This document shows, one piece after another, positions 53,646 through 64,000 of a stretch of DNA of 64,000 bases. Below the pieces are notes generated by a model. That model was not told where the DNA came from. It was given only the letters and a program-made list of their open reading frames with translations, and made no database searches. The translations under genes and the position numbers were made by a program. Within the stretch, counting starts at the first letter, position 1. Each line of letters starts with the position of its first letter. Source of the DNA: Branchinecta lynchi (taxonomy: Eukaryota; Arthropoda; Branchiopoda; Anostraca; Branchinectidae); NCBI GenBank assembly GCA_023053575.1, contig JAKZAP010000015.1, positions 12,018,930 to 12,082,929 on the forward strand, read 5' to 3'.

Positions 53646-56600
53646 GTGCCGAAGTGCTGACTTCGGTACAGCCGTGGTATCTCATGGTCATCCTCTCTAC
53701 TCCCGAACCCTCCCTCCCCCCTATCAAATAGAAGTCGACCACAACGAGTGTAAGTTCCAGGGTTCCCAAGCTCTGTCCTGTAACTACAAAACCCACTAGA
53801 TATGCAAAAAGTTTTATTCCCGAGTTGGTGGAATATTTAATGAAGCGTGAATTCTTTTAAGCGTGCTGACGTTAGATACATATACTGTAATTTGTCTTGT
53901 TTGTTTGACAATAATCGCAAATTTGGTTTATAACCACGGTAGTCGATTTTTACAACAAAATCTATCTATCTATCTAACAATAGTCACCATAACCACAAAT
54001 TTAAGAGATTCTGGGAAAGAATCATCTATTCCACTGATCTGTCAATTAATATCCGAAAGAAATCGAGAAACCATGGCCCGCAACCACAAAGGGGACCGTA
54101 CACCATCGCCAAAGTCAATAACACCTTTGATTGTGCAAACTTAACCGTGACAGTGGAATAAGGCGCCTGTTGTTCCTGGCATATACGCTTTAACAAGCTT
54201 GATAAATGATATGTTTGTGAAGACGTGTAAAGAAGTCATGCGGTGATGTCAGACAAATCTCCAAATCGCAGCAAGTACATGGCAAATCTTCTGATCAGGA
54301 TTTCTTGAAGGTCGACCATCGAAAATTTAACAGGAAGCAAGATGCACCAGTTTCCTAAAAGTCATCCGAAACCTTTAACATGCCCTCTTCTCAAAGCTTG
54401 CGACCTGCCTGATCTGATGAATAACCCCCAAAGGTCTGTCGCGCGAGCCATGAACTTGTCTCGCGTAGGTGTTGTACACTCAATGAGGTAGTGAGGCGAT
54501 CCTCAATCCTCCCTCCATCAGCGAATTTTCTGGTCTGAGAATCTTCTAGTCAGGAATGCCGCTGACCCCCTTTTCAGCTGCCTTCTTGTGAGGAGGGCGC
54601 TCCTGAGGGACGTTTGTCCTTAGCGCGTGTTAGGGTTGTTTACCTTTTCTTGTGTTTTTATTTCGTTGTTTGATTTATGGAGACAGGATGCTACTGGATA
54701 CATAAGATTGGACCAGTCTGAGGCACATTAAATGATAGTATTCTTTGCATGTTTAATTGTTTGTTATTTAAGTCATATGCTAGGTGGATAATAAGTTGTT
54801 ATGTTTAGTTATTTATTTATTAGATACAAGTAGTATTAATAAATTGCAGCGCAAGTCCTTAGGACTTTCTTTTTGCTGCAATGGGATATTAATAGTGTTC
54901 TTTTATTTTATTTTCAATGTTTTGGTTAAAAATAAAAACCTACCTATACCTACCTATTACATGCAATGTTTTCGTACTACTACCATGCTACTACGCAGGC
55001 TACAAATTTTTTTATCGGGCTATCATTTCACTTTAAAATCCGCCACATTTTCAAGAAGAAAAGGTTTGCCCGCAAGGGTCAAGGAATATGTTCAGACATA
55101 ACGAACAGTTGATGGGTCAGCAAGAAAGAGGAATGAGATGCCGTAAAGGGTTGAAATTAGCTTCCAATCCTTGAGAGCACTGTTGGCTTGTGTTACAACT
55201 TGTGTAGAAAAAGGTAGAGTTGCATTCATTATCATCAATTTTGTCGACTGGTAATGCTTTCATTTCCCACCATGCCAATTAACTCCTTTAAGAACTTGAC
55301 GTGCTACAAGCAAAAAAGCGCGAAAGTTTCAAAACAAGAACATTATCTGGCTTTAAGTGACTCTTTCAAATTAAGTCATTTTGTTGCAATTACAGATCGT
55401 GCTCAGTACTCAGTTTAAGTGTATGCATTTCTGATGAGCATTAACTAAAATTCCCGATATTCTGAATACCAACAATTACGTTAAGATAATTGGACAGGCA
55501 AATGGGACTTTAGTTAAATTAAAAAGGGCTTTAGTTAAATTAAAATACGAGGGACGTGCTGAATGATGTAAATTGAAATTTCTCTGGTATGCTCTTATAA
55601 TGATGTATGATTTATTTGCACATTAAAGCCATCCGGCCATCATGCAACAAAACGAAACAAAAAGTAAACAATCTTACATGCGCATATACACACTAACACA
55701 CTCTTATTTTAATTTACACTGAATACTTTCTTAGCACTAAAAACACAATTTCCCCATCAGAAGAAATCTTTCCGGTGTTTAAAAGCTAACCTGAGGAACT
55801 TCCCAATAATTCTTATTTCTTTAAAATCTTTACTTCCCATCATTTTCATAATCCATTTCTTATCAGTTCCCCCCACCCCGAAAATCTCCTCCTTTAGTAA
55901 CTCTCTACAATGGTGCGAACTAGTTCCCCCGATATTCTGAAGACCAGCAGTAGAGTTAAAACAATCAAGATCGGCGAATTAATAAAAGGGATTAAGGTAA
56001 ATAAAATGAAAGGGACGTAATAAGTTATGTAAATTTTAGTTTTTTTTAGTTTTTTTCATGAATTCTGTCAGGCCAAATGACTATGAAAATGTACATAACA
56101 AATCCTGACCGGAAGTCAAAACTCTAATCTGGAAAATTGTTTGTGCCTATTTTTTTTACCTCAAGTCATGTTTATGTTTGTACGTGGGAAACTGAAATAA
56201 TAAATGTCGTGTAATTTAAATGTATGGCGATTTGGCCAATAAACAATACTCATACACATAACCGCTTTACTCTTAGCCTACACCCACAATTGCAATTTGG
56301 CATTTTGCTGGCACTTTGAAGCTATCTGTCTTGAGACTATCGACAGAGTCTGGTAAAAACTGGAAGTTCGAGGACATCGTATTATGTTGATCTTTTTGCT
56401 TCGTTTTCCTACGAAGTCGCTAGGTCTTTATCCAACTCGTCTTTATGAAAAGGTCTTTATCGAACTGTTTGTTTCGGCATAGAAATACGAAGACAGCTTT
56501 ATAATATTACCGTGCTTTTAATGGTACGACGTATTTTGATGATGCCTAAACCGAAAATTTCGTACAATTACTCCACTCAAACTTATAAAGATGGTGTGCA

Positions 56601-57944
56601 TACAAATAATTAAGCATAATAAATAATTCAGCATATTTGTTTTTTTAGTGTATATGAATCAGTTGTTATGTACCCCAGTTGGCTATATTTTGAAACAAAT
56701 AAATAAATAAAATAAATAAGGGAATACGTTGGATCTTAAAATTTTCCAAGTTTCCAAGTTCATCTCGTGATCTATGCTAGACTGGAAATTAAAGACAAAA
56801 GAATTACCAAATGTTTTTGGTTGAGCGGTTAATTACAGAATCAAGTGAAGACGAGAAATCTCAAGACCCGTTAGTCTGGATAAAGAAGTCTGACAAAGAT
56901 TCCCCTTGGGATCCAATCGAAACCTTTGGTCTTGTTCTATAAGCAATCCATGTACTGTCAGATCGACTTGAACATAGGTTGATCAATAGCCAACCAGAAA
57001 ATCCGGGTCCAAATTTTCAAACGAGGGACTTGATTTGTTGACGTTTGAAATAGCATAGTTCAGTAAGCCAACTGAACTTGAGAGTAAAAGGCTTGGTTTC
57101 GGACGTTTCCCGGGAATCCCTGTGAAGTCGAGGGAAAGATTAAAAGACGGGAGCCACTTCCTGGGGATTCTCTTAAAGCAGTTAAATGATATGGCGTACA
57201 AACGAGGCGAAACCATTACAAGTGAGGGGTTGCTCCAGGCATGTACGCAGAGGGGGGGGGGGGGGCCTCCGGGCCCAGGATCCTTCACACAGAATAAGGG
57301 ATAGTGGTTAATTACTGATCTAGACAGAATTTCTGTAGGGAATAAAGCAGTCGTAGGCACGCTAAAGAAAGGACAAGTGTAAAAAACCAGGAATTAGTGA
57401 GACGAATATAATGCGCCTTTCATATACCGTTTTGAAGGATCTGGGCCCCCACCGAAAAAAAATCCTGCGTACGTGCCAGGGTTGCTCACTCTCGAGCTTG
57501 GTGTAAGCAAATTCGCTATCGAATATCATGTGTTAGAATGCCAAAATCCTCCTATTTAGAAGCGTCGAAAAATGAATCGCCTAATTTATAACCGGAACCG
57601 CCGGGCAGGGGTGTAGCCAGCTATACAAAGTATACCATCGATATATACCCAAGTATACCTCCTATACCCTCGATTACAAAAACATTTTTTTTTTAACCGA
57701 TTCTGATTTTGTCTACCTTGAACTTGAAACTAGTCCCTGTCGGCTTGAAAACGAAGAGAAAGGTAGATACAACAGAAAACATTGGTACAACAGGAATATA
57801 CACAAATAAAAATTAATCAACAGAACAAACGGATGAGCCCGTGATTTCGAAAAAGCCTTATATATGTTTAAACAGGTAACTTGTCACTGTCAACTCGTTG
57901 ACCTCTTCGGGAGTTACCGTGTCAACAGACGGACGTACAGACTC
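53646..57944. other. No gene seen over 4.3 kb; repeat debris
   Basis: Possible LINE 3' ends occur near 54845-54895 (hairpin TTGCAGCGCAAGTCCT/AGGACTTTCTTTTTGCTGCAA) and 56640-56720 ((AAAT)n tail). A family A 5'-end remnant lies at 56908-56938 and a G-run at 57251-57266. Frames at 54784-55101 and 56983-57360 show no domain. The 55400-56280 stretch has two loosely similar segments around CCCGATATTCTGAA. Confidence 0.45.
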
Positions 57945-58830
57945 AAAGTTTAACTGAAAAGCCCACTTATTGTTATATCGTTTAACTGAATACACTGTAT
58001 TTTTTGGATTGTGTTAAGGGATTTATTGGTTATTGTTTAACTTCTTTTTACTGTTTGCTCTAGTATGACAATCTGATGAAAATCTGAATCTCAATACAAA
58101 CGCGGCTTTTCAGTGGTCAGTGACCAGCTCGTGGAAGGTAGCTCACTGCGTGAACACTTACTTTCCTAAATCGTTTTCATCAAGCATATGACACAGGTGA
58201 ACGGGCATAGAGGTACCACAAATCCGACAGGAAAATTCCACAAGCCTAAATGAAATCAGTTATTTATGAATGGCGGAGCAATGAACTAACGCAATTTTAT
58301 CCGGTCTCAAGCCTCTCCAAGTGAAAAAGTGACAGGTAGCTAGAAAATCCTATGACAGCCCTTTTCAGTCAACCTTTAAAGTTTTGCCGTAAGGTTTGAG
58401 ATACGATAATGTAGTTACCCATCACTTATTCACTTAAAGAGGCTTGAAGACCTGATAAAATGCGTTACTTCGTTGCTCAGCTATTCACGAATAATCCGAA
58501 TTACATTTAGTGAAATTTCCTGATCGTATTTGTGGTAGGCTACCTCTATGTGCTTGTACCTGTGTTGTACAAGTGTTCACGCAGTGGGCATACCTTCCAC
58601 GAGCAGATCTCTGGCCATTGAAAAGGCACGTGTATTAAGATTCAGATTTGTTGCGTCATAGTAGAATTTTGCGTTGTGAGGACGGCCTTAGATATTCTGA
58701 ACGTCAATATAGAGCAAATAGTGAAAAATGAAAAAAAAAACTTTACAAAATCGGAATACTGCAGTGTGTTCAGTTAAATGATACAAGAATAAGTTGGTTT
58801 TTCAGTTACACTTTAAGGGTTTCACTGACC
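57945..58830. repeat. Family F, copy F4, two inverted arms
   Basis: The left arm (about 57945-58165) and right arm (about 58570-58830) are inverted copies: AAAGTTTAACTGAAAAGCC, CAAACGCGGCTTTTCAGTGG and CTCGTGGAAGGTAGC on the left, with their counterparts TACCTTCCACGAGC and GGTTTTTCAGTTACACTTTAA on the right. The centre carries CATAGAGGTACCACAAATCC. Arms over 200 bp make this a large inverted-repeat element, and F1, F2, F3 and F5 are pieces of the same family. Confidence 0.65.
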
Positions 58831-58989
58831 TATTGCAGAACTAAAGAAAAATTACCTTGCCATGTTTGCCCGATAGCCAGAATCAAACCGTAATGTAATG
58901 GAACAGCAGCAACTTAGCAAAGAAGACTGCTAGAAACTGAAGGAAGCCCCAAAGTCCATAATTCCCAAAAGTATAAGGACACGTGAGCT

Positions 58990-59640
58990 TTGCCTAAGTG
59001 GATTACCGTACAAACAAAACCGCGTTCCAGTGCGGCTACAATATGCCGGGAATCCGTAGAAGAGTATCAGGAAGGAAAAACTTCCAAAAAACAACATCAG
59101 GCAACAGACAGAATTGAAATTACTAAAAAGACACGGTTCGCTTTTGCTTCACTTGCTTCTAACATCACACACCTTAGTCAGTTACATCTTTCTAAACTTC
59201 ACACCAGTCTAACTGTGCCCCATCTTGATGCCCATCCTCCCATCTTCCCCCATTTGACACTTTTTTCTGCTTCTAATACAAAAAATGTTAACCGGATCTA
59301 TTTTAAATTTGCAGTAGCCTATCTGCTGCATTTGCCCCGTGGGGCTTGGACCACTATTTCTTTTTTGGCACAGAAATATCAACTGGTTCTGCCTACAAAG
59401 ATCATTGATAAAAGAGTGGAAGATTTCAAATCTTCCGCTAGTAAACTGAACTACCAGTGGTATTCTCTCTTCATGTAATCCGTAGTTATGTTTGTGTTGT
59501 GTTTAATGTAAAGTTTTGCTACGTGCGTTGTCTTTTTTTTATCTGTTGTTGTTTTCCTTTCCTTTTATTGTACTCCGTCACCAGGGTTACACGCCCTCCA
59601 TAGTTTCTTTTGACGGATTATAAATAAGTTGAACTGAACT
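58990..59640 (+). pseudogene. Possible LINE 3' end, weak
   Basis: A 162-codon frame ends IIDKRVEDFKSSASKLNYQW then YSLFM before a stop at 59478. A non-coding tail finishes with GAACTGAACTGAATTGAA, a short tandem tail as in other LINE ends here. The VEDFKSS ending resembles LINE C-termini, but the rest of the frame is unrecognised. Confidence 0.35.
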
Positions 59641-60235
59641 GAATTGAAAATTCCCATTATTAGAAGTTTGGGAACATTTGACTGAGGGATGCGCATCCAT
59701 CGTGTTCAAGGACTAACTTATTTTTCTCTTGCCCCAGCTCCCCAATGGAATTATAAGGGAGGTTCAGAAATCCCCACCCTTCGCCATATACATACTTAGC
59801 ACCTACTTGTTAGCGTAGTTGTGGCTAAGCCGAGTTTGCCATACACGACGCGAAAACTTCTAGAAACTTCAAGGTCAGCCGTCAACTCTTTCAAAAATAA
59901 GTGCATGAGCTTCAACATGTGTTTTTTCACTTTAGAATTCGGTTTAAGCCGAAATTACACACTGACTATTCACTATTCTCACGGAGGGAAGTTACGAACT
60001 GAGGCGCGGCAAAACAAAAGAAGAGCAAATGGGTTTGACACTGCAAATTTAGCCGCAAAATTCGTAACATTTATTCCCGAAAATCGAATCGGTGAAAAGG
60101 CTGTAGCCTACCCATCGTTCTCGCCCCTAAATATACAGAAATTACTGATTGTATAGGCTTAAACCTCTGATCTACTGCCTTAAAATGCACTTTCGGAGCA
60201 ATCTAGAATATTAGTCCTGATCCTATGATCCTACA

Positions 60236-60545
60236 GGGGCATCACGAATAGGGGGGGGGGGGGGAGGGGGACCTCCCCCCGAATGTTGTCGACCAGTAGG
60301 TAAAAAACAGCCGAGTCTTCGCGCAACGATTTTTCGTAAAAACAGTCAAATTTTTTTTTTACACCAGTAGGTTTCTCGTAAATAGTAGTTTTTCTTAAAA
60401 TCAGCTGATTTTTCGTCAGCAAAGTCGCTTTTTCTCAGTAATATTTTTTTTTATCTGCAAAACCAGTCGGTAAAAACGACCGGCCAGTCGGTAAATACCT
60501 TCCCCCCCCCTCCCCCGAAAAAAAAAATGTTTGGCAACTAACGCC
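60236..60545. repeat. G/C-run-bounded MITE-like element
   Basis: A left G-run (60250-60263) with GGAGGGGGACCTCCCCCC and a right CCTTCCCCCCCCTCCCCC tract face each other in inverted sense. CAGTAGGTAAAAA and CAGTCGGTAAA repeat inside. A relative lies near 10675-10870. Confidence 0.5.
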
Positions 60546-60689
60546 TCTGTGCTCCTATACTCTTTTTTTTTTAAAGTTAGCTAGGGATTGTGTCCGACCC
60601 GCGGAGAGAACTCTCGTCTAAATAAATTCCTGGATGTCCAAAGTCTCGTCCCGTGACCCGTCCTTTGTGAAATCAAAAGCTGCCGTCTC

Positions 60690-60870
60690 CGGCCATCTAA
60701 TAGAGCATCTTCACCTTCAGTTCCCGTAGTCTGGGACGAAAAACAGCCACTAGATGGCAAGAACGTTCTGTTAACCTCGAGCGAGCTGCGATAGGCCCGC
60801 CATCTCCAAATCAGCATCAACAGTACCGACCATAACCAAATAGTACCGCAACAGATGCACTAGATGGCAA
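60690..60870 (+). promoter_or_regulatory. Cluster of CTCF-like motifs
   Basis: CCACTAGATGGCA (60747-60759) and GCACTAGATGGCA (60857-60869) match the CTCF core well. Weaker inverted relatives are GGCCATCTAATAG at about 60691 and CCGCCATCTCC at about 60798. The stretch is also more GC-rich than its surroundings. Binding is inferred from motif only. Confidence 0.4.
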
Positions 60871-61476
60871 TCAGAAATGTGAAACTGGCTTGATGTCTGA
60901 AGTCGCAGAAGAGAGGAATTAAAGAGGAAATCAAAGGAATTAAATCATTTTCATTTTATCGTCTGGGTCACCGCCATCCAAGTCGCCAGTTCAAGCAAGG
61001 ACTCGGTACGACTGAGGGATCAGTGTTGCCAAGTGTGACAGTTATGATGCTTTTGACACCTTTTACTTCTGGGTGACATCACGACACTTTTTCTCTGAAA
61101 ATTACACATTTCAATATAAATTACACTTTAGGTCAACAAAGAAGCTTTTCAACTCTACTAAAGTCATCGAATAACAACCCGAAAAAACATGTACTTTACT
61201 TGATTTATTGCACAAAAACAGTCTGAAGCCTTACATAAAGCTCATCTCTGATTAAATTTAGTTGCAAAACTGCGATTTAAAAGTTAAGACATCTGTTAAA
61301 ATTTTCTTACAAATTCAGAATAATCACCAATTACCATCATATTGCGCACAGCGCTAAATGAAATTGCAGGGTTTCAAAAAACACCTTTCTGTCAGGAATG
61401 TTGACACTTTTATCAGCCGAGCTCTTGGCGACCATGTGTGGTATCACCCAGTAGCGCGATTCCGAAGCACCCCGGG

Positions 61477-62374
61477 CAGAGCAAAATAACACTAAGGATT
61501 TATTCAAACAATGTTTACAACGGATACGTCAGCTACGATTCTTTGTCAGCGACATTTCGGCCTTTCTTGGCAAGGGTCCTCGTCAGGCTGTCAATCCTCT
61601 GGTTCAACTTCGGGGAAGGAAACAAACCTGTAATAATCTTTCCTTCCCCGAAGTTGAACCAGAGGATTGACAGCCTGACGAGGACCCTTGCCAAGAAGAG
61701 CCGAAATATCGCTGACGAAGAATCTTAGCTGTCGTATCCATTGTAAACTTTGTTTGAATAAATGTTTCAAAGTCAGCTTGGGCTCAAAGAATATTTAACA
61801 CTAAGGAGTAGCGCCACGACCTTTAGTTGCGTTTTTTTTATGTGGTTTCCGCGAAGTTTCGCTTAAAAGCCATTTTATTTGTCAATTCCATTTGCTCTAG
61901 TTTCGAACCTGAAACTACGGAGCTCAAACTACAAACTACCTCGCCGACGTAGTTTGGTGTAGTTTGACTTTTCGGTAACAAGAACTCAATAAAACGTAAA
62001 CTAAGTACGACAAAATAAGAGCCAAACTACAAACTCTGATGAATCAAAAGTGAATCCAATAAAACGCAACTTAAAGCAAACGGACCATATCAGTTGCGCC
62101 GCACACTGCGCTTGCGGCATTTAAACCGAGACAAACTTGCGGGTTTAGAAATTTCTAGTAAAGCAAAGATGCGGTCTGCACAAACCAAGGAAACAATGGA
62201 GGCTGTATCATTTTTTTGCTATGTACAGAATATGAAGTTTGGGAGCCAGCGCTGGTGAACAGCTGAATGAGGTAGGGACGTTCTCTTTCGCTAGTAGTAC
62301 TAGTATCGATGCTATTAGAGTGTGTGTCAATTTTGTCAAGCCTTGGCACTACTTCCTAGTGTTATTTTGCTCTT
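61477..62374. mobile_element. hAT-type element D2 carrying a nested foldback
   Basis: The left end CAGAGCAAAATAACAC and right end GTGTTATTTTGCTCTT are inverted. The reverse complement is collinear with D1 (for example CCTCCATTGTTTCCTTGGT and AGAAATTTCTAAACCCGC), with extra internal DNA. Flanks ACCCCGGG and AACCTGGG are a decayed 8 bp duplication (6 of 8 match). No transposase frame. Confidence 0.75.
61499..61797. mobile_element. Foldback family C, copy C11, nested in D2
   Basis: Two long inverted arms with the standard strings (AACGGATACGTCAGCTACG, CTTCTTGGCAAGGGTCC, AACTTCGGGGAAGGAAACAA). The duplication ACACTAAGGA (61489-61498 and 61798-61807) flanks it; D1 has a single copy at 3510-3519, giving a direct empty-site comparison. 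Confidence 0.85.
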
Positions 62375-62894
62375 AACCTGGGCAAGCCCAAAATAGATCT
62401 TAGCAAGTAAGAAAAGTTGGATTTAAAAGACGAAAGCTTCTTTTTTTAGTAATTTAACCTTGGATCCATTGTAATATCTATGTATAGCCGGTATAAGGCC
62501 CATTCCCAACTCAAAATGTTGGCATTTATGGCGGCTTTTTGAAACTAATATAAGATACAAGCTGTGAAGAATAATCCTTGGATAGAAAAAGTCAGAAATA
62601 AAACATACCGAAGTCCACGCTCAAGATTTGGCAGCAAATGTGACGCTTAAGAACATAATTCCAATTTGGACAGCTGATTTGGTTTAATTTAAGTCCTTCT
62701 TCGCGCAATTAGTAATTTACAACCATGCACTGCAGTCTTCAAAAGTCAGGAAGTAATGATTAGCCTAGTACTTCAATTAAAACAGTCAGGTAAGTATAGA
62801 AAAGTGCAATTTATTGGAAAGGTTGGGACCGATCAACTGACAGAATTCTAGCAACGAAATAGGACTTCAAATCAACAAATATATGTTCTTCAGC

Positions 62895-63310
62895 TTAATA
62901 AAAGGACATGTCGTAGTTACGATAGTATTTCTTTCTACTTCAGTGGTACTACCATCCATTCTAGTTCAAGAGATTCTACATTTCATAAGTATATCTATCT
63001 CGTTTTTTATAGTACAAAACCGATACGTCAGCTCAATTTTGTTTGAGCTATATTTCTCTTGTTTTTTTGTATCTATCTCCTGTGTTAGCAATACACTGGT
63101 TATCACGCTTGCCACGTTCGTTCTCTTTACGTGACCTATCATGCGCCTGATCACTAATTCAGATAAGCTTATTCGTCCGGAGACCGGTTATACACATTTT
63201 GCCAAGAAGGCAAGAGACATGGAAAGAGGCTAAAAACAGCCGAAGCCATCTGTAATTTTCTGTAAGCATAGCTTAGTTGTAAAGTGGTCATGTCTTAGAA
63301 CATTTGATCA
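62895..63310 (+). repeat. Family K dispersed repeat, copy K2, with insertions
   Basis: Collinear with K1 except for extra DNA at about 63002-63185. The first part of it, 63002-63069, is a family C fragment (ACCGATACGTCAGCTCAATT) flanked by the 10 bp duplication TATCTATCTC (62992-63001 and 63070-63079). Confidence 0.7.
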
Positions 63311-63319
63311 GAAACACCA

Positions 63320-63660
63320 TGTAGTGCGAGGAGCGCTTTAAAGTTCAACTGAAAAGCCAACTTATTTTTGTGTCATTTAACCGAACTAACTGAATTCTTT
63401 GGATTAAGTTGGAAATTTGTTTCCACAATATGCTCCAATATGACATTAACAATACTTCAGGCCGTCCTCACAACTCAAATTTCTACCATGTCGCGGAAAA
63501 TTTGAATCTCAGTAGGCTACAAACATGGCTTTTAAATGGCAAAAGGTGAGCAGGTGAGCTCCATGCGTGAACGCTTATTTTTCATAAATCGGTTTAGTCG
63601 CGCATACAACACAGGTACACGCGCATAGAGGTACCATAAATCCGACACCAAAGTCCACTA
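63320..63660 (-). repeat. Family F, copy F5
   Basis: AAAGTTCAACTGAAAAGCCA, GGCCGTCCTCACAACTCAAA and CATAGAGGTACCATAAATCC match F4. Confidence 0.65.
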
Positions 63661-63671
63661 TGTAAAAATCT

Positions 63672-63890
63672 ACAATACTCTATATGACGAAGTCCAAAAC
63701 ACGCCAGTGATTCTCAGGAAGAAGTAGTAAGCGTCTCCGTAACGACTCAAACTCGACGACTCAAATCCTGTGCCAACCAATCACCGCGATCTTTGGGAAC
63801 AGCTGTGACACCACTTCTGCCTTTCTTCCGCTAGCTACCCGGAGAGGCCGGAGATTTAGCATCGGCAAGGAGAGATTGTAAGAGTATTCC
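63672..63890 (+). repeat. Family E dispersed repeat, copy E3
   Basis: Similar to 9677-9905 over its full length, with the intact ATACTCTATATGAC at its start. A T-run followed by a G-run lies just beyond, near 63920-63950. Confidence 0.7.
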
Positions 63891-64000
63891 TGAATCGAGG
63901 AGCAACAAACTAACGCATTTTTTTTTTTTTTTTTGGGGGGGGGGGGGGGTTCAGGCTAGTCAAGTGAATATGTGATGTGAAACTAGACTGTCAGGTCCAG

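Noticed and set aside
1..64000. tRNA and rRNA genes
   Set aside because: No cloverleaf with A/B boxes and no rRNA core sequence was recognised by eye; a dedicated scan was not possible.

Overview
The window is AT-rich, repeat-packed DNA from an invertebrate animal. The evidence is one long-intron gene with GT-AG exons on the minus strand, many degraded non-LTR retrotransposon (LINE) 3' ends, several MITE families with target-site duplications (TSDs), and no bacterial-type operons apart from one virus-like insertion. An arthropod is my preferred guess because the gene is a type IV diacylglycerol kinase of the fly rdgA kind, but the sequence does not settle the phylum.

Host gene: three exons of the kinase lie on the minus strand, at 30718-28944 (Ser-rich N-terminus), 12435-12273 (start of the first C1 domain) and 5632-5429 (rest of the first C1 domain and start of the second). 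Their splice phases fit and the introns are 16.5 and 6.6 kb. The catalytic exons must lie beyond position 1. Apart from these exons, everything from 1 to 28943 is intron filled with repeats.

Repeats: family A (eight copies of roughly 0.5-1.1 kb, with about 130-140 bp internal tandem units and ends built on the palindrome GGGATCCC) and family B (two copies, terminal hairpins) are the largest. Family C is a foldback with long arms and 10-13 bp TSDs, which looks like a Mutator-type (MULE) relative. Two hAT-type MITEs (8 bp TSD), two Harbinger-like MITEs (3 bp TSD), a 161 bp inverted-repeat element, and families E, F, H, I, J and K fill much of the rest. Several are nested, which gives natural empty-site comparisons.

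The most interesting object is a complete 6,568 bp virus-like mobile element at 34826-41393. It has a 6 bp TSD (TAGAGA), AG...CT ends and apparently identical 587 bp terminal inverted repeats (TIRs). It carries a retrovirus-like integrase (interrupted by a 100 N assembly gap), a 276-residue protein of unknown role, a penton-like minor capsid candidate, a small Gly-rich pVI/pX-like protein, a jelly-roll-type major capsid candidate, and a 102-residue ORF inside both TIRs. No DNA polymerase B, packaging ATPase or protease is present, so it is far smaller than a standard Maverick/Polinton although its ends are intact. Every ORF except integrase starts within the same motif, (T/A)ATAAATG, which resembles a viral late promoter. 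Integrase instead has a TATA box and an apparent 5'-UTR intron.

The right-hand third (41.4-64 kb) has no convincing host gene. It holds more repeats, a 4.6 kb segment bounded by two arms of one foldback, a LINE fragment at 53.4 kb, and a cluster of CTCF-like motifs near 60.7-60.9 kb.
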